64,000 nucleotides of DNA. Source: Mycobacterium ostraviense. Lineage in GTDB: Bacteria > Actinomycetota > Actinomycetes > Mycobacteriales > Mycobacteriaceae. The position numbers were made by a program, and so were the translations under genes. Below are positions 8,608 through 16,484 of this stretch, in pieces. The DNA is taken from NCBI RefSeq assembly GCF_002705925.1, contig NZ_NKRE01000001.1, forward strand, positions 3,348,131 to 3,412,130. The letters are read 5' to 3'. The stretch's first letter is position 1. Each line of letters opens with the position of its first letter. Below the pieces are notes generated by a model. It worked only from the letters and a program-made list of their open reading frames with translations. It ran no database searches and was not told the DNA's origin.

Positions 8608-9635
8608 GGACCTCCCTGAACACCGCGATCGTGGCCCGGCTCGATAGCGCCGGCGACGTGCTGATCACCGGCCCCGCGGTGCGCGCGGTGGCCGCCTACC
8701 ACGACCGGGTCGGCATGCTCGTCGGGCCACGCGGCCGCGATGCCGCCGAACTACTGGTCGGGGTCGACGAGATCGTGGAATGGCAGGCCCCGTGGGTGGA
8801 CTTCGACTCGCCCGAGCTGACCGCCGCCCACGCCGAGGCGCTGGTCAAACAGCTGCGCGACATCGCGCCCGCCCGCTTGTACATCTTCACGTCGTTCCAC
8901 CAGTCGCCGCTGCCGCTGGCGTTGCTGGCCAAGATGGCGTCGGTGCCCTGGGTCGGCGCGATCAGCACCGACTATCCCGGCGCGCTGCTGGATCTGAGAC
9001 ACCAGGCGCCCACCGGGATTCCGGAGCCCGAGCGGGCGCTGTCGCTGACCGCCGCAGCCGGTTGTCCGCTGCCCGCCGGCGACGACGGCGCGCTGCGGAT
9101 CCGTGCGGTCGGCCCACTGCCGAGCCGACTGGCCGCCCGGATCGGCCCGGACCCTTTCGTGGTGTTCCATCCCGGCGCCGCGGTGCCGGCGCGGCAACCG
9201 AGCCAGCAACGCAGCGCGGCCATGGTGGCGGCGCTGGCTCGGGCCGGATACCGTGTCGTCGTCACCGGTGGTCCCGGCGAGGCGGCGCTGACCGCCGTCG
9301 TCGCCGGCGCCGCGGCCGCCGATCTCGGCGGCCGGACCAGCCTCGCGCAGCTGGCGGCGGTGTTCGCGGCGGCGCGCGTCGTCGTCGCACCCAACACCGG
9401 ACCGGCGCACCTGGCCGCTGCCGTCGGAACCCCGGTGGTGTCGTTGTTTGCGCCCGTGGTCCCGGCCGCACAGTGGCGCCCCTACAGCCGGCGGGTCAGT
9501 GTGCTGGGTGACCAGGCCGCGCCGTGTCGCGCCAGCCGCGCCCGGGTCTGCTCGGTGCCCGGCCATCCCTGCCTGGACGGAATCAAAGACGCCGAACTGC
9601 TCGCCGCGGTGCGGTGGCGAGGAGGACCGCCATGA
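8604..9635 (+). CDS. GT9-family glycosyltransferase (heptosyltransferase family)
   Basis: A 343-residue GT-B protein. The C-terminal block VVAPNTGPAHLAAAVGTPVV followed by SLFAPVVPAAQW is the GT9 signature shared by LPS heptosyltransferases WaaC, WaaF and WaaQ. VVFHPGAAVPARQPS is the other conserved segment. A Cys-rich tail (CRASRARVCSVPGHPC) is present. GT9 members characteristically use ADP-heptose, and the enzymes that make heptose precursors are encoded directly downstream, so a heptosyl donor is likely though not proven. ATG 8604 overlaps the upstream stop as ATGA, and its own stop overlaps gmhA in the same way. A second, divergent GT9 lies at 12283. Confidence 0.85.
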   Translation: MRTSLNTAIVARLDSAGDVLITGPAVRAVAAYHDRVGMLVGPRGRDAAELLVGVDEIVEWQAPWVDFDSPELTAAHAEALVKQLRDIAPARLYIFTSFHQSPLPLALLAKMASVPWVGAISTDYPGALLDLRHQAPTGIPEPERALSLTAAAGCPLPAGDDGALRIRAVGPLPSRLAARIGPDPFVVFHPGAAVPARQPSQQRSAAMVAALARAGYRVVVTGGPGEAALTAVVAGAAAADLGGRTSLAQLAAVFAAARVVVAPNTGPAHLAAAVGTPVVSLFAPVVPAAQWRPYSRRVSVLGDQAAPCRASRARVCSVPGHPCLDGIKDAELLAAVRWRGGPP

Positions 9636-10201
9636 TCGAAGTGCACTTCGACGCGCTGCGGGACGCGGTGGGCCGGACCAGCGTGCAGGCGCCGCGACTG
9701 CGAAGCTGGGGCCGGCAACTGGCGGGGGTGCTGAGCGGCGGCGGTCGGCTGTTGGCGTGCGGCAACGGCGGCAGCGCCGCCGAGGCCCAGCACCTCACGG
9801 CCGAACTCGTCGGACGCTTTCGCGACGAGCGTATTCCGTTGTCGGCCATAGCGTTACACGCAGACACCTCGGCATTGACGGCCGTCGCCAACGACTACGG
9901 CGAAGAGGAGATGTTCGCCCGCGGAGTGCGCGCGCACGGCCGGCGCGGCGACGTGCTGGTGGCGCTGTCGACCAGCGGCAGCAGCCGCAATGTGCTGGCA
10001 GCGGTCAAAGCTGCCCACGACCTCGACATGCTCACCTGGGGCCTGACCGGGCCGGCGCCCAACGTGCTGGCGTCGATGTGTCATGACGCGGTCACCGTGG
10101 ACGCCCCGACGACGGCGACCGTGCAGGAAATCCACCTGCTGCTGGTGCATGCGCTGTGCATGGCAGTCGACGATGTGCTGCTGAGTTCGGAGAGCGTATG
10201 A
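9632..10201 (+). CDS. gmhA: Sedoheptulose-7-phosphate isomerase
   Basis: A 189-residue single SIS-domain protein, the normal GmhA length. CGNGGSAAEAQH at residues 43-54 is the substrate phosphate loop of GmhA, and VALSTSGSSRNVL is the SIS sugar-phosphate motif. QEIHLLLVHALC near the C-terminus carries the conserved Gln/Glu and His of the family. Reaction: D-sedoheptulose 7-phosphate to D-glycero-D-manno-heptose 7-phosphate, the first committed step of heptose nucleotide synthesis. It is preceded by GAGGACCGCC and overlaps both neighbours by ATGA. M. tuberculosis has its own gmhA at a different locus (Rv0113), so this may be a second copy; a genome-wide check would tell. Confidence 0.93.
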   Translation: MIEVHFDALRDAVGRTSVQAPRLRSWGRQLAGVLSGGGRLLACGNGGSAAEAQHLTAELVGRFRDERIPLSAIALHADTSALTAVANDYGEEEMFARGVRAHGRRGDVLVALSTSGSSRNVLAAVKAAHDLDMLTWGLTGPAPNVLASMCHDAVTVDAPTTATVQEIHLLLVHALCMAVDDVLLSSESV

Positions 10202-11589
10202 AACAGCTTGTGATCATCGGTGATTCGATGCTAGACATCGATATCGAAGGGTCGGCCACCAGGCTGAGTCCGGAGGCGCCGGTGCCGGTCATCGATACCG
10301 ACCGAATGATGCAGCGCCCGGGCGGGGCAGGCTTGGCCGCGCTGCTGGCGGCGCGCACCGAAACCGGAGTGGTACTGGTCACCGGTATCGCCGACGACGA
10401 CGCCGGCCGGCAGCTGCACGGCCTGCTCACCGCCGCCGGGGTTCGGGTGCTGGGGCTGCCGATGTGCGGAACCACCGTGACCAAGACCAGAATTCGGGCG
10501 CGCGGGCAGTCGCTGCTGCGCCTCGACGGCGGCGACGGTTTTCCGGTCAGCCGGCCACTGGCCGACGAGGTGACGACGGCGCTGGCCGGCGCGCGAGCAA
10601 TCTGTGTGGCCGACTACGGCGGCGGCGTGACCGCGCTGCCGGAGATACGGGGGGTGCTGAGCCAGCTGGCACCGCGAATCCCGGTGGTCTGGGACCCGCA
10701 TCCGCGCGGCGCTCCGCCGGTGCCGGGATGTGCCTTGGTGACTCCGAATCATCAAGAGGCGCAGCACTTCTGCGGCGACAGCAGGGACGGTGAGCTGCTC
10801 CGCAAGAAATGGTGCGCGCAGCTGGTGTGCATCACCCGCGGTGAGCACGGTGCCTGGATATACGGAGCCGACGGCGACGCCGAGCACGTCAGGGTCCCGC
10901 AACCGGCAGCGGCCGCCGGCGACGTCTGCGGAGCGGGCGACCGCTTCGCCGTCGCCGCGGCCACCGCCCTGGGAGCCGGCGCGGGGCCGGTCGCCGCCGT
11001 AGTCGCCGCGGTCGCCGACGCCGCCCGCTTCGTGGCCACCGGCGGCGCTGCCGCCGTCTCGACCCCCGTCCCGCGCGCTGTGCTGCCGACCGGCGCCCGG
11101 ATCGAGGACCCCGCCGGGGCGGATCCGGTCGCACTGGCCGAGCGGCTACGGAGCGACGGCCGCACCGTGGTGGCCACCGGCGGCTGCTTCGACCTGCTGC
11201 ATACCGGGCACATCAGGTTGCTGCGGCAGGCCCGCGAGCTCGGCGACGCCCTGATCGTCCTGGTCAACTCCGACGCATCGGTGCGCGCGCTGAAAGGCGA
11301 CGGGCGCCCGGTGATGCGCGACGTCGACCGGGCGCGGGTGCTGGCCGCGCTGGCCTGCGTCGACGCGGTGGCCATCTTCGACGAGCCGACTCCGGAGCGG
11401 CTACTGGAAGAGCTGCGTCCCGACATCTGGGTCAAGGGCGGCGACTACGCACCTGCCGACCTCCCCGAAGCCGAGGTGGTGCGCCGCCACGGCGGCGAGG
11501 TGGTGATCCTGCCCACCGTGGCCGGCTACTCCTCGTCCCGGTTGATCGCCGCCGCGAGTTCCGGCCATGGCCGCAACCAAAGGACTTGA
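10198..11589 (+). CDS. hldE: Bifunctional heptose-7-phosphate kinase / heptose-1-phosphate adenylyltransferase
   Basis: A 463-residue protein in the classical HldE order. Residues 1-300 form a ribokinase-like kinase (IIGDSMLDIDIEG, LSPEAPVPVID, QRPGGAG), with catalytic Asp248 in GAGD at 245-248. Residues 325-463 form a nucleotidyltransferase with GGCFDLLHTGH (HxGH at 335-338), VKGGDYAPADLPEAEVV and YSSSRLI. Family role: phosphorylates D-glycero-beta-D-manno-heptose 7-phosphate at C1, then adenylylates to ADP-heptose. Both active sites look intact. ATG 10198 overlaps the gmhA stop. No HldD epimerase is seen in the window, so the product may stay as the D,D-heptose form. Confidence 0.93.
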   Translation: MKQLVIIGDSMLDIDIEGSATRLSPEAPVPVIDTDRMMQRPGGAGLAALLAARTETGVVLVTGIADDDAGRQLHGLLTAAGVRVLGLPMCGTTVTKTRIRARGQSLLRLDGGDGFPVSRPLADEVTTALAGARAICVADYGGGVTALPEIRGVLSQLAPRIPVVWDPHPRGAPPVPGCALVTPNHQEAQHFCGDSRDGELLRKKWCAQLVCITRGEHGAWIYGADGDAEHVRVPQPAAAAGDVCGAGDRFAVAAATALGAGAGPVAAVVAAVADAARFVATGGAAAVSTPVPRAVLPTGARIEDPAGADPVALAERLRSDGRTVVATGGCFDLLHTGHIRLLRQARELGDALIVLVNSDASVRALKGDGRPVMRDVDRARVLAALACVDAVAIFDEPTPERLLEELRPDIWVKGGDYAPADLPEAEVVRRHGGEVVILPTVAGYSSSRLIAAASSGHGRNQRT

Positions 11590-11590
11590 T

Positions 11591-12292
11591 ATGACTAGCG
11601 TAACGAATCCCCTTGGTGCCGTGCTGATCTCAGGCGGCTCCTCGGGGCTGGGCGCGGCCACCGTCGCCGCGGTGGCCCGGCGTGGCGGCACCCCGCTGGT
11701 CATCGACAAGAAACCCCCGGCGGCCGACGTGCCGTACGCGGCCGCCGACCTGGCCGACACCGGCGCGGTCGAGACCGCCGTCGAGTCACTGGCCGACCGG
11801 GTGGGCGGCCGGATCACCGGGGTGTTCACCGCGGCCGGCATCGACTCCTGCGGCACCCTGGACCAGGTACCCGCCGAAGAGTGGGAACAGGTGATTGCCG
11901 TCAACCTGGTCGGCACTGCGGCCGTCGTCCGCGCCGCCCTGCCCTACCTCAAGTCCGGTCACGGCCGCATCGTCACCTGCGCCTCCACCCTGGGCATCAA
12001 AGCGGTCAGCGACGCCACGGCATACTGCGCCTCCAAGTTCGGCGTCGTCGGCTTCACCCGGGCGCTGGCGGCCGAACTGGCCGGGCAGGTCGGGGTGACG
12101 CTGCTGATTCCCGGCGGCATGCACACCCCGTTCTTCGACGGCCGCACCGAACAATACAAGCCGCCGGCCGACGCCAAGCTCAACAAACCCGAAAACGTCT
12201 CCGAGACAGTGGTTTTCGCGCTGTCTCAGCCGCCCGGGTGCGAAGTGCGGGAGCTCGTGGTCTGCTCATCCACGGAGCCCTCGTGGCCGTAG
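11591..12292 (+). CDS. Classical short-chain dehydrogenase/reductase
   Basis: A 233-residue classical SDR. GGSSGLG at residues 15-21 is the nucleotide-binding loop, NLVGTAAVV carries the structural Asn, CASTL the catalytic Ser, and AYCASKFG the YxxxK pair. ATG 11591 was chosen because AAAGGA lies about 7 nt upstream; an ATG at 11567 would overlap hldE by 23 nt. The substrate is unknown. It is too short for HldD and lacks the HldD extended-SDR pattern, so I do not call it the heptose epimerase, although oxidation or reduction of a sugar or lipid intermediate would fit the operon. It overlaps the next GT9 gene by 10 nt. Confidence 0.85.
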   Translation: MTSVTNPLGAVLISGGSSGLGAATVAAVARRGGTPLVIDKKPPAADVPYAAADLADTGAVETAVESLADRVGGRITGVFTAAGIDSCGTLDQVPAEEWEQVIAVNLVGTAAVVRAALPYLKSGHGRIVTCASTLGIKAVSDATAYCASKFGVVGFTRALAAELAGQVGVTLLIPGGMHTPFFDGRTEQYKPPADAKLNKPENVSETVVFALSQPPGCEVRELVVCSSTEPSWP

Positions 12293-13230
12293 CGTCGCCG
12301 GGTGACACCGTCGTGGTGCTGCGGGCGCTGGGGCTGGGCGACCTGCTGACGGCGGTGCCCGCGCTGCGGGGGCTGCGCCGGCACTATCCCGGCGCCCGGA
12401 TCAGCCTGGCGGCTCCCGCAGGCTATCGGGAGCTGGCGCTGCTCACCGGCGCCGTCGACGACGTGCTGCCGACCGCGGGCCTGGGCGACGTACGTCCGTT
12501 GCCGCAACCGCCCGCGCTGGCGGTCAATCTGCACGGCCGCGGCCCGGAAAGCATCGACCACCTCCTGGGGTGGCGACCCGCGGCGGTGATCACGCATCGG
12601 CACCGTCGTCACCCCGAGCTGGCGGGACCGCCATGGGATTGCGGCAGGCACGAGGTGGACCGCTGGTGCTCGCTGCTGCAATGGGCCGGAATCCCTTGTG
12701 AGCCAACCGATGTGACCGTCCGGCGCCCGACAGTCGAGCCCGGCCCTACCGGCGCGGTGGTGATCCATCCGGGCGCGTCGGCGGCGGCGCGACGATGGCC
12801 GGCGGAGCGCTTCGCGGCGGTGGCCGCGGCACTGGCCGACGACGGCCACGAGATCGTGATCACCGGGTCGGCCGCCGAATCCGACCTGACGCACGACGTT
12901 GCCCGCCGCGCCGGTCTGCCGTCGAGCGCCGTCCTGGCCGGTGCGCTGGAGCTGCCGGAGCTGGCCGCGCTGGTCGCCGACAGCCGGCTGGTGATCTGCG
13001 GCGACACCGGCGTCGGGCACCTGGCCGCCGCGACCGGCACCGCCTCCGTGGTGCTCTTCGGGCCCACCGCTCCTGGCCGCTGGGGTCCCCGCGGGCCCGC
13101 GCCGCACGTCGCACTGTGGGCCGGCGGCCTCGGCGATCCGCACGCCGACGTGCCCGACCCGGGCCTGTTGCGCGTCGACGTGGCCGCGGTGCTCGAGGCC
13201 GGGCGCCGACTGTTGAAGGAGGCCGCATGA
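12283..13230 (+). CDS. Second GT9-family glycosyltransferase
   Basis: A 315-residue GT9 protein. VVVLRALGLGDLLTAVPALR is the N-terminal acceptor-domain signature of ADP-heptose:LPS heptosyltransferases. VVIHPGASAAARRWPAERFA and CGDTGVGHLAAATGTASVVL followed by FGP are the donor-domain blocks. It keeps the canonical LGDLL more clearly than the GT9 at 8604, so the two are paralogues and probably not redundant. GTG 12283 is the only usable in-frame start near the N-terminal strand and overlaps the end of the SDR gene. Its stop overlaps the ugd start. The proposed role is adding a second heptose or related sugar, inferred from family and operon. Confidence 0.88.
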   Translation: MAVASPGDTVVVLRALGLGDLLTAVPALRGLRRHYPGARISLAAPAGYRELALLTGAVDDVLPTAGLGDVRPLPQPPALAVNLHGRGPESIDHLLGWRPAAVITHRHRRHPELAGPPWDCGRHEVDRWCSLLQWAGIPCEPTDVTVRRPTVEPGPTGAVVIHPGASAAARRWPAERFAAVAAALADDGHEIVITGSAAESDLTHDVARRAGLPSSAVLAGALELPELAALVADSRLVICGDTGVGHLAAATGTASVVLFGPTAPGRWGPRGPAPHVALWAGGLGDPHADVPDPGLLRVDVAAVLEAGRRLLKEAA

Positions 13231-14531
13231 GCGCCCCGCCGCGGGTCGGGGTGGTCGGGGTCGGCTACGTCGGTCTCACCACCGCCGTCTGCATGGCTGC
13301 CCGGGGGTTGCACACCATCGCGGTCGACATTGACGACGACAAGGTGCGGAAACTCTCGGCCGGAATACCGGTGATCGACGAACCCGAGTTGCCGAAGTTG
13401 CTGCGGGCCGGGCTTTCTCGTCGGCTGCTGAGCTTCAGCGCGAGTTTCGAAGCCTTGGCCGATTGCGACGTCGTCTACGTCTGCGCGCCCACGCCGAGCG
13501 CCGACGACGGGCAGGCGGATCTGGGTGCGGTGCACTTGGTGGTCGACCGGCTCGCCGCGGTCCTTGGGTGCGGCGCCATCGTCGCACTGAAGTCGACGGT
13601 GCCGGTCGGGACTGCCTCGGCGGTGGCTAATCGACTGCGCGGCACCGGCATCCGAGTCGTATCGACACCGGAGTTCCTGCGCGAGGGACACGCCGTGCAT
13701 GATTTCCGGCATCCGGACCGGCTGGTCATCGGCACCGTCGACGACGTTGCCGCGCAACGGGTTCGGGAGACCTACGGCCCGGAGGCCGAGCCGGTGTTGC
13801 GGATGACGCCGGAGAGCGCCGAGCTGGCCAAGTACGCCAGCAACGCCTTTCTGGCGGTGAAGCTTTCCTACACCAACTCGCTGGCGGCGTTGTGCGCCCG
13901 AGTCGGCGCCGACATCGATGACGTCACCGGCTGCATGGGCGCCGACGGCCGCATCGGAGCCGAATTCCTGCGGCCCGGTCCCGGGTGGGGCGGTTCGTGC
14001 CTGCCCAAGGACACCGCGGCGCTGGTGCACACCGCACGCGGTCACGGCGTGTGCTTCGCCGAAGTCGAGGCCGCCCGGGTCACCAACGCCGCTCAGGCCA
14101 ATCGGATTGCCGGTGCCCTGCGCAGCGCGATGGGCCGCCCGCTGTCCGGCCGCCGGATCACCGCGCTCGGTTTGACGTTCAAGGCCCAGACCAGCGACAC
14201 CAGAGATTCTCCCGCGCTGACGGCGTGCGCGGAGCTGGCCCGCGCGGGCGCCCAGGTGATGGCTTACGACCCGCAGCTGGGCAACATCGACCCGGTGATC
14301 CTGCAGCGGGCCGAGGTCACCGCCGTCGACGAACCGTACCGGGCCGCCAAGGCGGCGGACGGCATCCTGGTGCTCACCGAGTGGCCGCAGTTTCGCGATC
14401 TGGACTGGCATTCCATCGCTCGGGAGGCGCCCGTCGCCGTCGTCCTGGACACCAGAAACCTGCTGGATCCGGCCGGAATCCGCGCCGCCGGACTGACTTA
14501 CCTGGGAAACGGCGCCCCGCAGGGGTTCTGA
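13227..14531 (+). CDS. UDP-glucose/GDP-mannose dehydrogenase family, likely UDP-glucose 6-dehydrogenase
   Basis: A 434-residue protein. GVVGVGYVGLTTAVCMAARG is the NAD-binding loop, VSTPEFLREGHAVHDF the substrate-binding block, and GGSCLPKD holds catalytic Cys258. GLTFKAQTSDTRDSPAL opens the C-terminal UDP-binding domain. Family reaction: UDP-glucose to UDP-glucuronate with two NAD+. It complements the UXS-like gene at 4485, and together the two would give UDP-xylose. ATG 13227 overlaps the upstream stop (ATGA) and follows GAAGGAGG. This is the last gene with overlapping starts; the next gene is 72 nt away. GDP-mannose dehydrogenase is less likely given the UXS partner. Confidence 0.88.
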   Translation: MSAPPRVGVVGVGYVGLTTAVCMAARGLHTIAVDIDDDKVRKLSAGIPVIDEPELPKLLRAGLSRRLLSFSASFEALADCDVVYVCAPTPSADDGQADLGAVHLVVDRLAAVLGCGAIVALKSTVPVGTASAVANRLRGTGIRVVSTPEFLREGHAVHDFRHPDRLVIGTVDDVAAQRVRETYGPEAEPVLRMTPESAELAKYASNAFLAVKLSYTNSLAALCARVGADIDDVTGCMGADGRIGAEFLRPGPGWGGSCLPKDTAALVHTARGHGVCFAEVEAARVTNAAQANRIAGALRSAMGRPLSGRRITALGLTFKAQTSDTRDSPALTACAELARAGAQVMAYDPQLGNIDPVILQRAEVTAVDEPYRAAKAADGILVLTEWPQFRDLDWHSIAREAPVAVVLDTRNLLDPAGIRAAGLTYLGNGAPQGF

Positions 14532-14603
14532 AGCCGATGTTTAGCCGCGGTTTCACCGGGTAGGACCTGGGCTGCGGGTTGCCGGCGTTCGGGACCGGCG
14601 ACC

Positions 14604-15476
14604 GTGGAGGAAGTGGAATTGACTGATGACAGGGTCATACCCATTCGCCCGGCCGCAGGTAGTGAGCCACGCGGCCGCGCCGAAAAGCCGCAACAGCGCC
14701 ACGATTCCTCGCCCGGCGGGTTGGCTCTGGTCACCGGCGCCAGCAGCGGCGTGGGCTTCGCCTTTGCCAAACAATTCGCCCGGCGCGGATACGACCTGAT
14801 CGTCGCCGACTCCTGCGACGACATCCACACCGCGGCGACCGCTCTCAGCAGCCTGGGTACCAACGTTCAGCCGATCCAAGTCGACACGCGGCTCGCCGAG
14901 CGGCCGTATGTGTTGTACCGGCGCGTGCGGGCCGCCCGGCAGCCCGTGGTGGCGGCCGCGCTGAACTCACCGGTCGACGGCTACGACCCCGACGACAGCC
15001 TGGAAAACGTGCTGCAGGAGATGGTGGCAGGTATCGGTCAGACCATGCGGCTGGCTCGGCTGCTGGCCGAGGAGATGGTCGTGCACGGCCGCGGCGGCAT
15101 CATCTTGACCGCGTCGCGGGCCAGAGCCGCATCGGACCACCCGGACCACTCGGACCACTCGGACCACTCGGACCGCCAGGCGGCGCTGTACCGGGCCAGC
15201 GCGGCTTTTCTCAGAGACTTCGCCCAGACGCTGCAAGACGAGTTGGGCCAGACCGGGGTGCTGGTTACCACGATGCTGCCGGAACCCGTCGGTCCCGGCA
15301 GTGCCCGGATGCACCGCGCACTGGCCAGGGTGGATGTGGCGCTCGACCAGCTCAGCCAGCTGGCCGGCGCCGCGTGGCATCCACGCATCCTGGCGGAACT
15401 CGCGCGCCGGCTGATCCGCGATGACGTGAAATGGCTTGTACGACAGATCATCTCGCCGTCCGGGGAAGCGGTGTGA
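14604..15476 (+). CDS. SDR-fold protein lacking the catalytic lysine
   Basis: Up to 290 residues. LALVTGASSGVGFAFAKQFA is a standard SDR dinucleotide loop and IILTASRARA gives the usual Ser strand. At the active-site position the sequence reads ALYRASAAF, so Tyr is followed by Ala where YxxxK needs Lys. Just before it sits an insert of repeated Asp-His-Ser triplets encoded by a 9-bp tandem repeat at 15135-15170. Catalysis by the normal SDR mechanism is doubtful, and a binding or structural role is possible. Start: GTG 14604, or TTG 14619, which has GGAGGA ideally placed upstream. It probably trails the glycan operon. Confidence 0.7.
   Translation: MEEVELTDDRVIPIRPAAGSEPRGRAEKPQQRHDSSPGGLALVTGASSGVGFAFAKQFARRGYDLIVADSCDDIHTAATALSSLGTNVQPIQVDTRLAERPYVLYRRVRAARQPVVAAALNSPVDGYDPDDSLENVLQEMVAGIGQTMRLARLLAEEMVVHGRGGIILTASRARAASDHPDHSDHSDHSDRQAALYRASAAFLRDFAQTLQDELGQTGVLVTTMLPEPVGPGSARMHRALARVDVALDQLSQLAGAAWHPRILAELARRLIRDDVKWLVRQIISPSGEAV
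15135..15170 (+). repeat. 9-bp tandem repeat, four copies, in-frame
   Basis: Four copies of GACCACTCG (the first copy is GACCACCCG) lie head to tail and encode Asp-His-Ser/Pro triplets inside the SDR-like gene. Because the period is 9 bp, copy-number changes keep the frame. It may vary between strains. Confidence 0.9.
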
Positions 15477-15543
15477 CGCGGTGGGTGGTGTTGGGTGATT
15501 GGGCGCACCCACCGCGTCACCGGGTGGAACGGGAAGCCGTGAG

Positions 15544-16287
15544 TCAGTTGCCGAAGCCGCCGCCTGGTGACGCGACGGTCATGGGTCCGCCGGGACCTGC
15601 GCCCAGGCGGCTGGCGGCGAAGTCGACGCCCTTGCCGATCATGCCGCCGTCGTCGGCGTAGGTGTTGTGCGCGGCGAAGTTCATGCCGTCGGAGCACACC
15701 GGGTCTTCGGGGGCGCAGACCTTGATGGTCTTGCCCTGGTAGGCCGGGCCGATGATGACCGGCGGCTCACCGAGGAAGTTCATGGCCCGAACGTTGGGTG
15801 GTCCGAACAGCACGACGGCGGCGACGTGGTTGGCGACCTCGGGTGCCAGCGGTTTGGGCACCGTCGCCGGGTTGACCCCGTCCGGCACCGCCGGGGAGGT
15901 GACGAACCCCATCACGGCCGCGCCCTGGGAGTAACCGCTGAGCACCATTTTGGTGTTGGGGCAGGCATTGGCGGTGGAGACGACGTGCGCGCCGGCGTCG
16001 CGGATGCCGTCGACGCCGGTGTCCCACTGGTCGCTGGCGGGGTAGTTGACCGCATAGACGCCCATCGAGCGTGCGCCCAGGCGGGAGCGCAGGCCGTCGA
16101 CGAACGCCTGTCCGGTGGGGCCGACACCGGGCGCTTCGCCGGTGCCGCGGGCGAACACGACCTCGACGTCGGGGCACGACTGGGCGGAGGCGGCGGGGAT
16201 GGCGGTAGTTGGCAGGACAGCAGCGCTGAGGACCCATGCGGCGGCTGCCGCGGGACCGACGAGACGGACAATACGAGAGGCATTCAT
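15544..16287 (-). CDS. Secreted cutinase-family serine esterase
   Basis: About 247 residues from ATG 16287 (a GTG at 16305 is the alternative). A signal peptide with a hydrophobic core and an Ala-x-Ala-type end (PAASAQS) precedes CPDVEVVFARGTGE, the first block of mycobacterial cutinases. The nucleophile Ser is in LSGYSQGAAVMG, the acid in CAPEDPVCSDG, and the His in FAAHNTYADDG, so the triad and two disulfide pairs are present. Family role: secreted lipase/esterase (Cfp21-like group) acting on lipid or polyester substrates. It is convergent with the SDR-like gene and divergent from the antigen-85-like gene 197 nt away. Confidence 0.92.
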   Translation of the reverse strand: MNASRIVRLVGPAAAAAWVLSAAVLPTTAIPAASAQSCPDVEVVFARGTGEAPGVGPTGQAFVDGLRSRLGARSMGVYAVNYPASDQWDTGVDGIRDAGAHVVSTANACPNTKMVLSGYSQGAAVMGFVTSPAVPDGVNPATVPKPLAPEVANHVAAVVLFGPPNVRAMNFLGEPPVIIGPAYQGKTIKVCAPEDPVCSDGMNFAAHNTYADDGGMIGKGVDFAASRLGAGPGGPMTVASPGGGFGN

Positions 16288-16484
16288 GCCGCAGGAAGTG
16301 CCCACCCGCCCGCATGCCCAAACCCGCGAATTTTTCGGCGGCTCGGCCCGGCCCGGCCGTCGTCATTTCCGGCGGTTGAAGCGGTGCGGCGCGGGGTACC
16401 CGCAACCCGGTTTGGTCGGTAGGGCGCGGCTTGGCCCGGCACCTGAGCGAGCGAACACCAATCCTCCGATGAAAGGAGCCGGGA

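Noticed and set aside
11591..12292. SDR gene as the missing ADP-heptose 6-epimerase (HldD)
   Set aside because: It is a classical short SDR of 233 residues with GGSSGLG and YCASK; HldD is an extended SDR of about 310 residues.
12609..14411. Minus-strand open frame of 600 codons under GT9 and ugd
   Set aside because: Antisense shadow of two well-supported genes; no ribosome site or domain.
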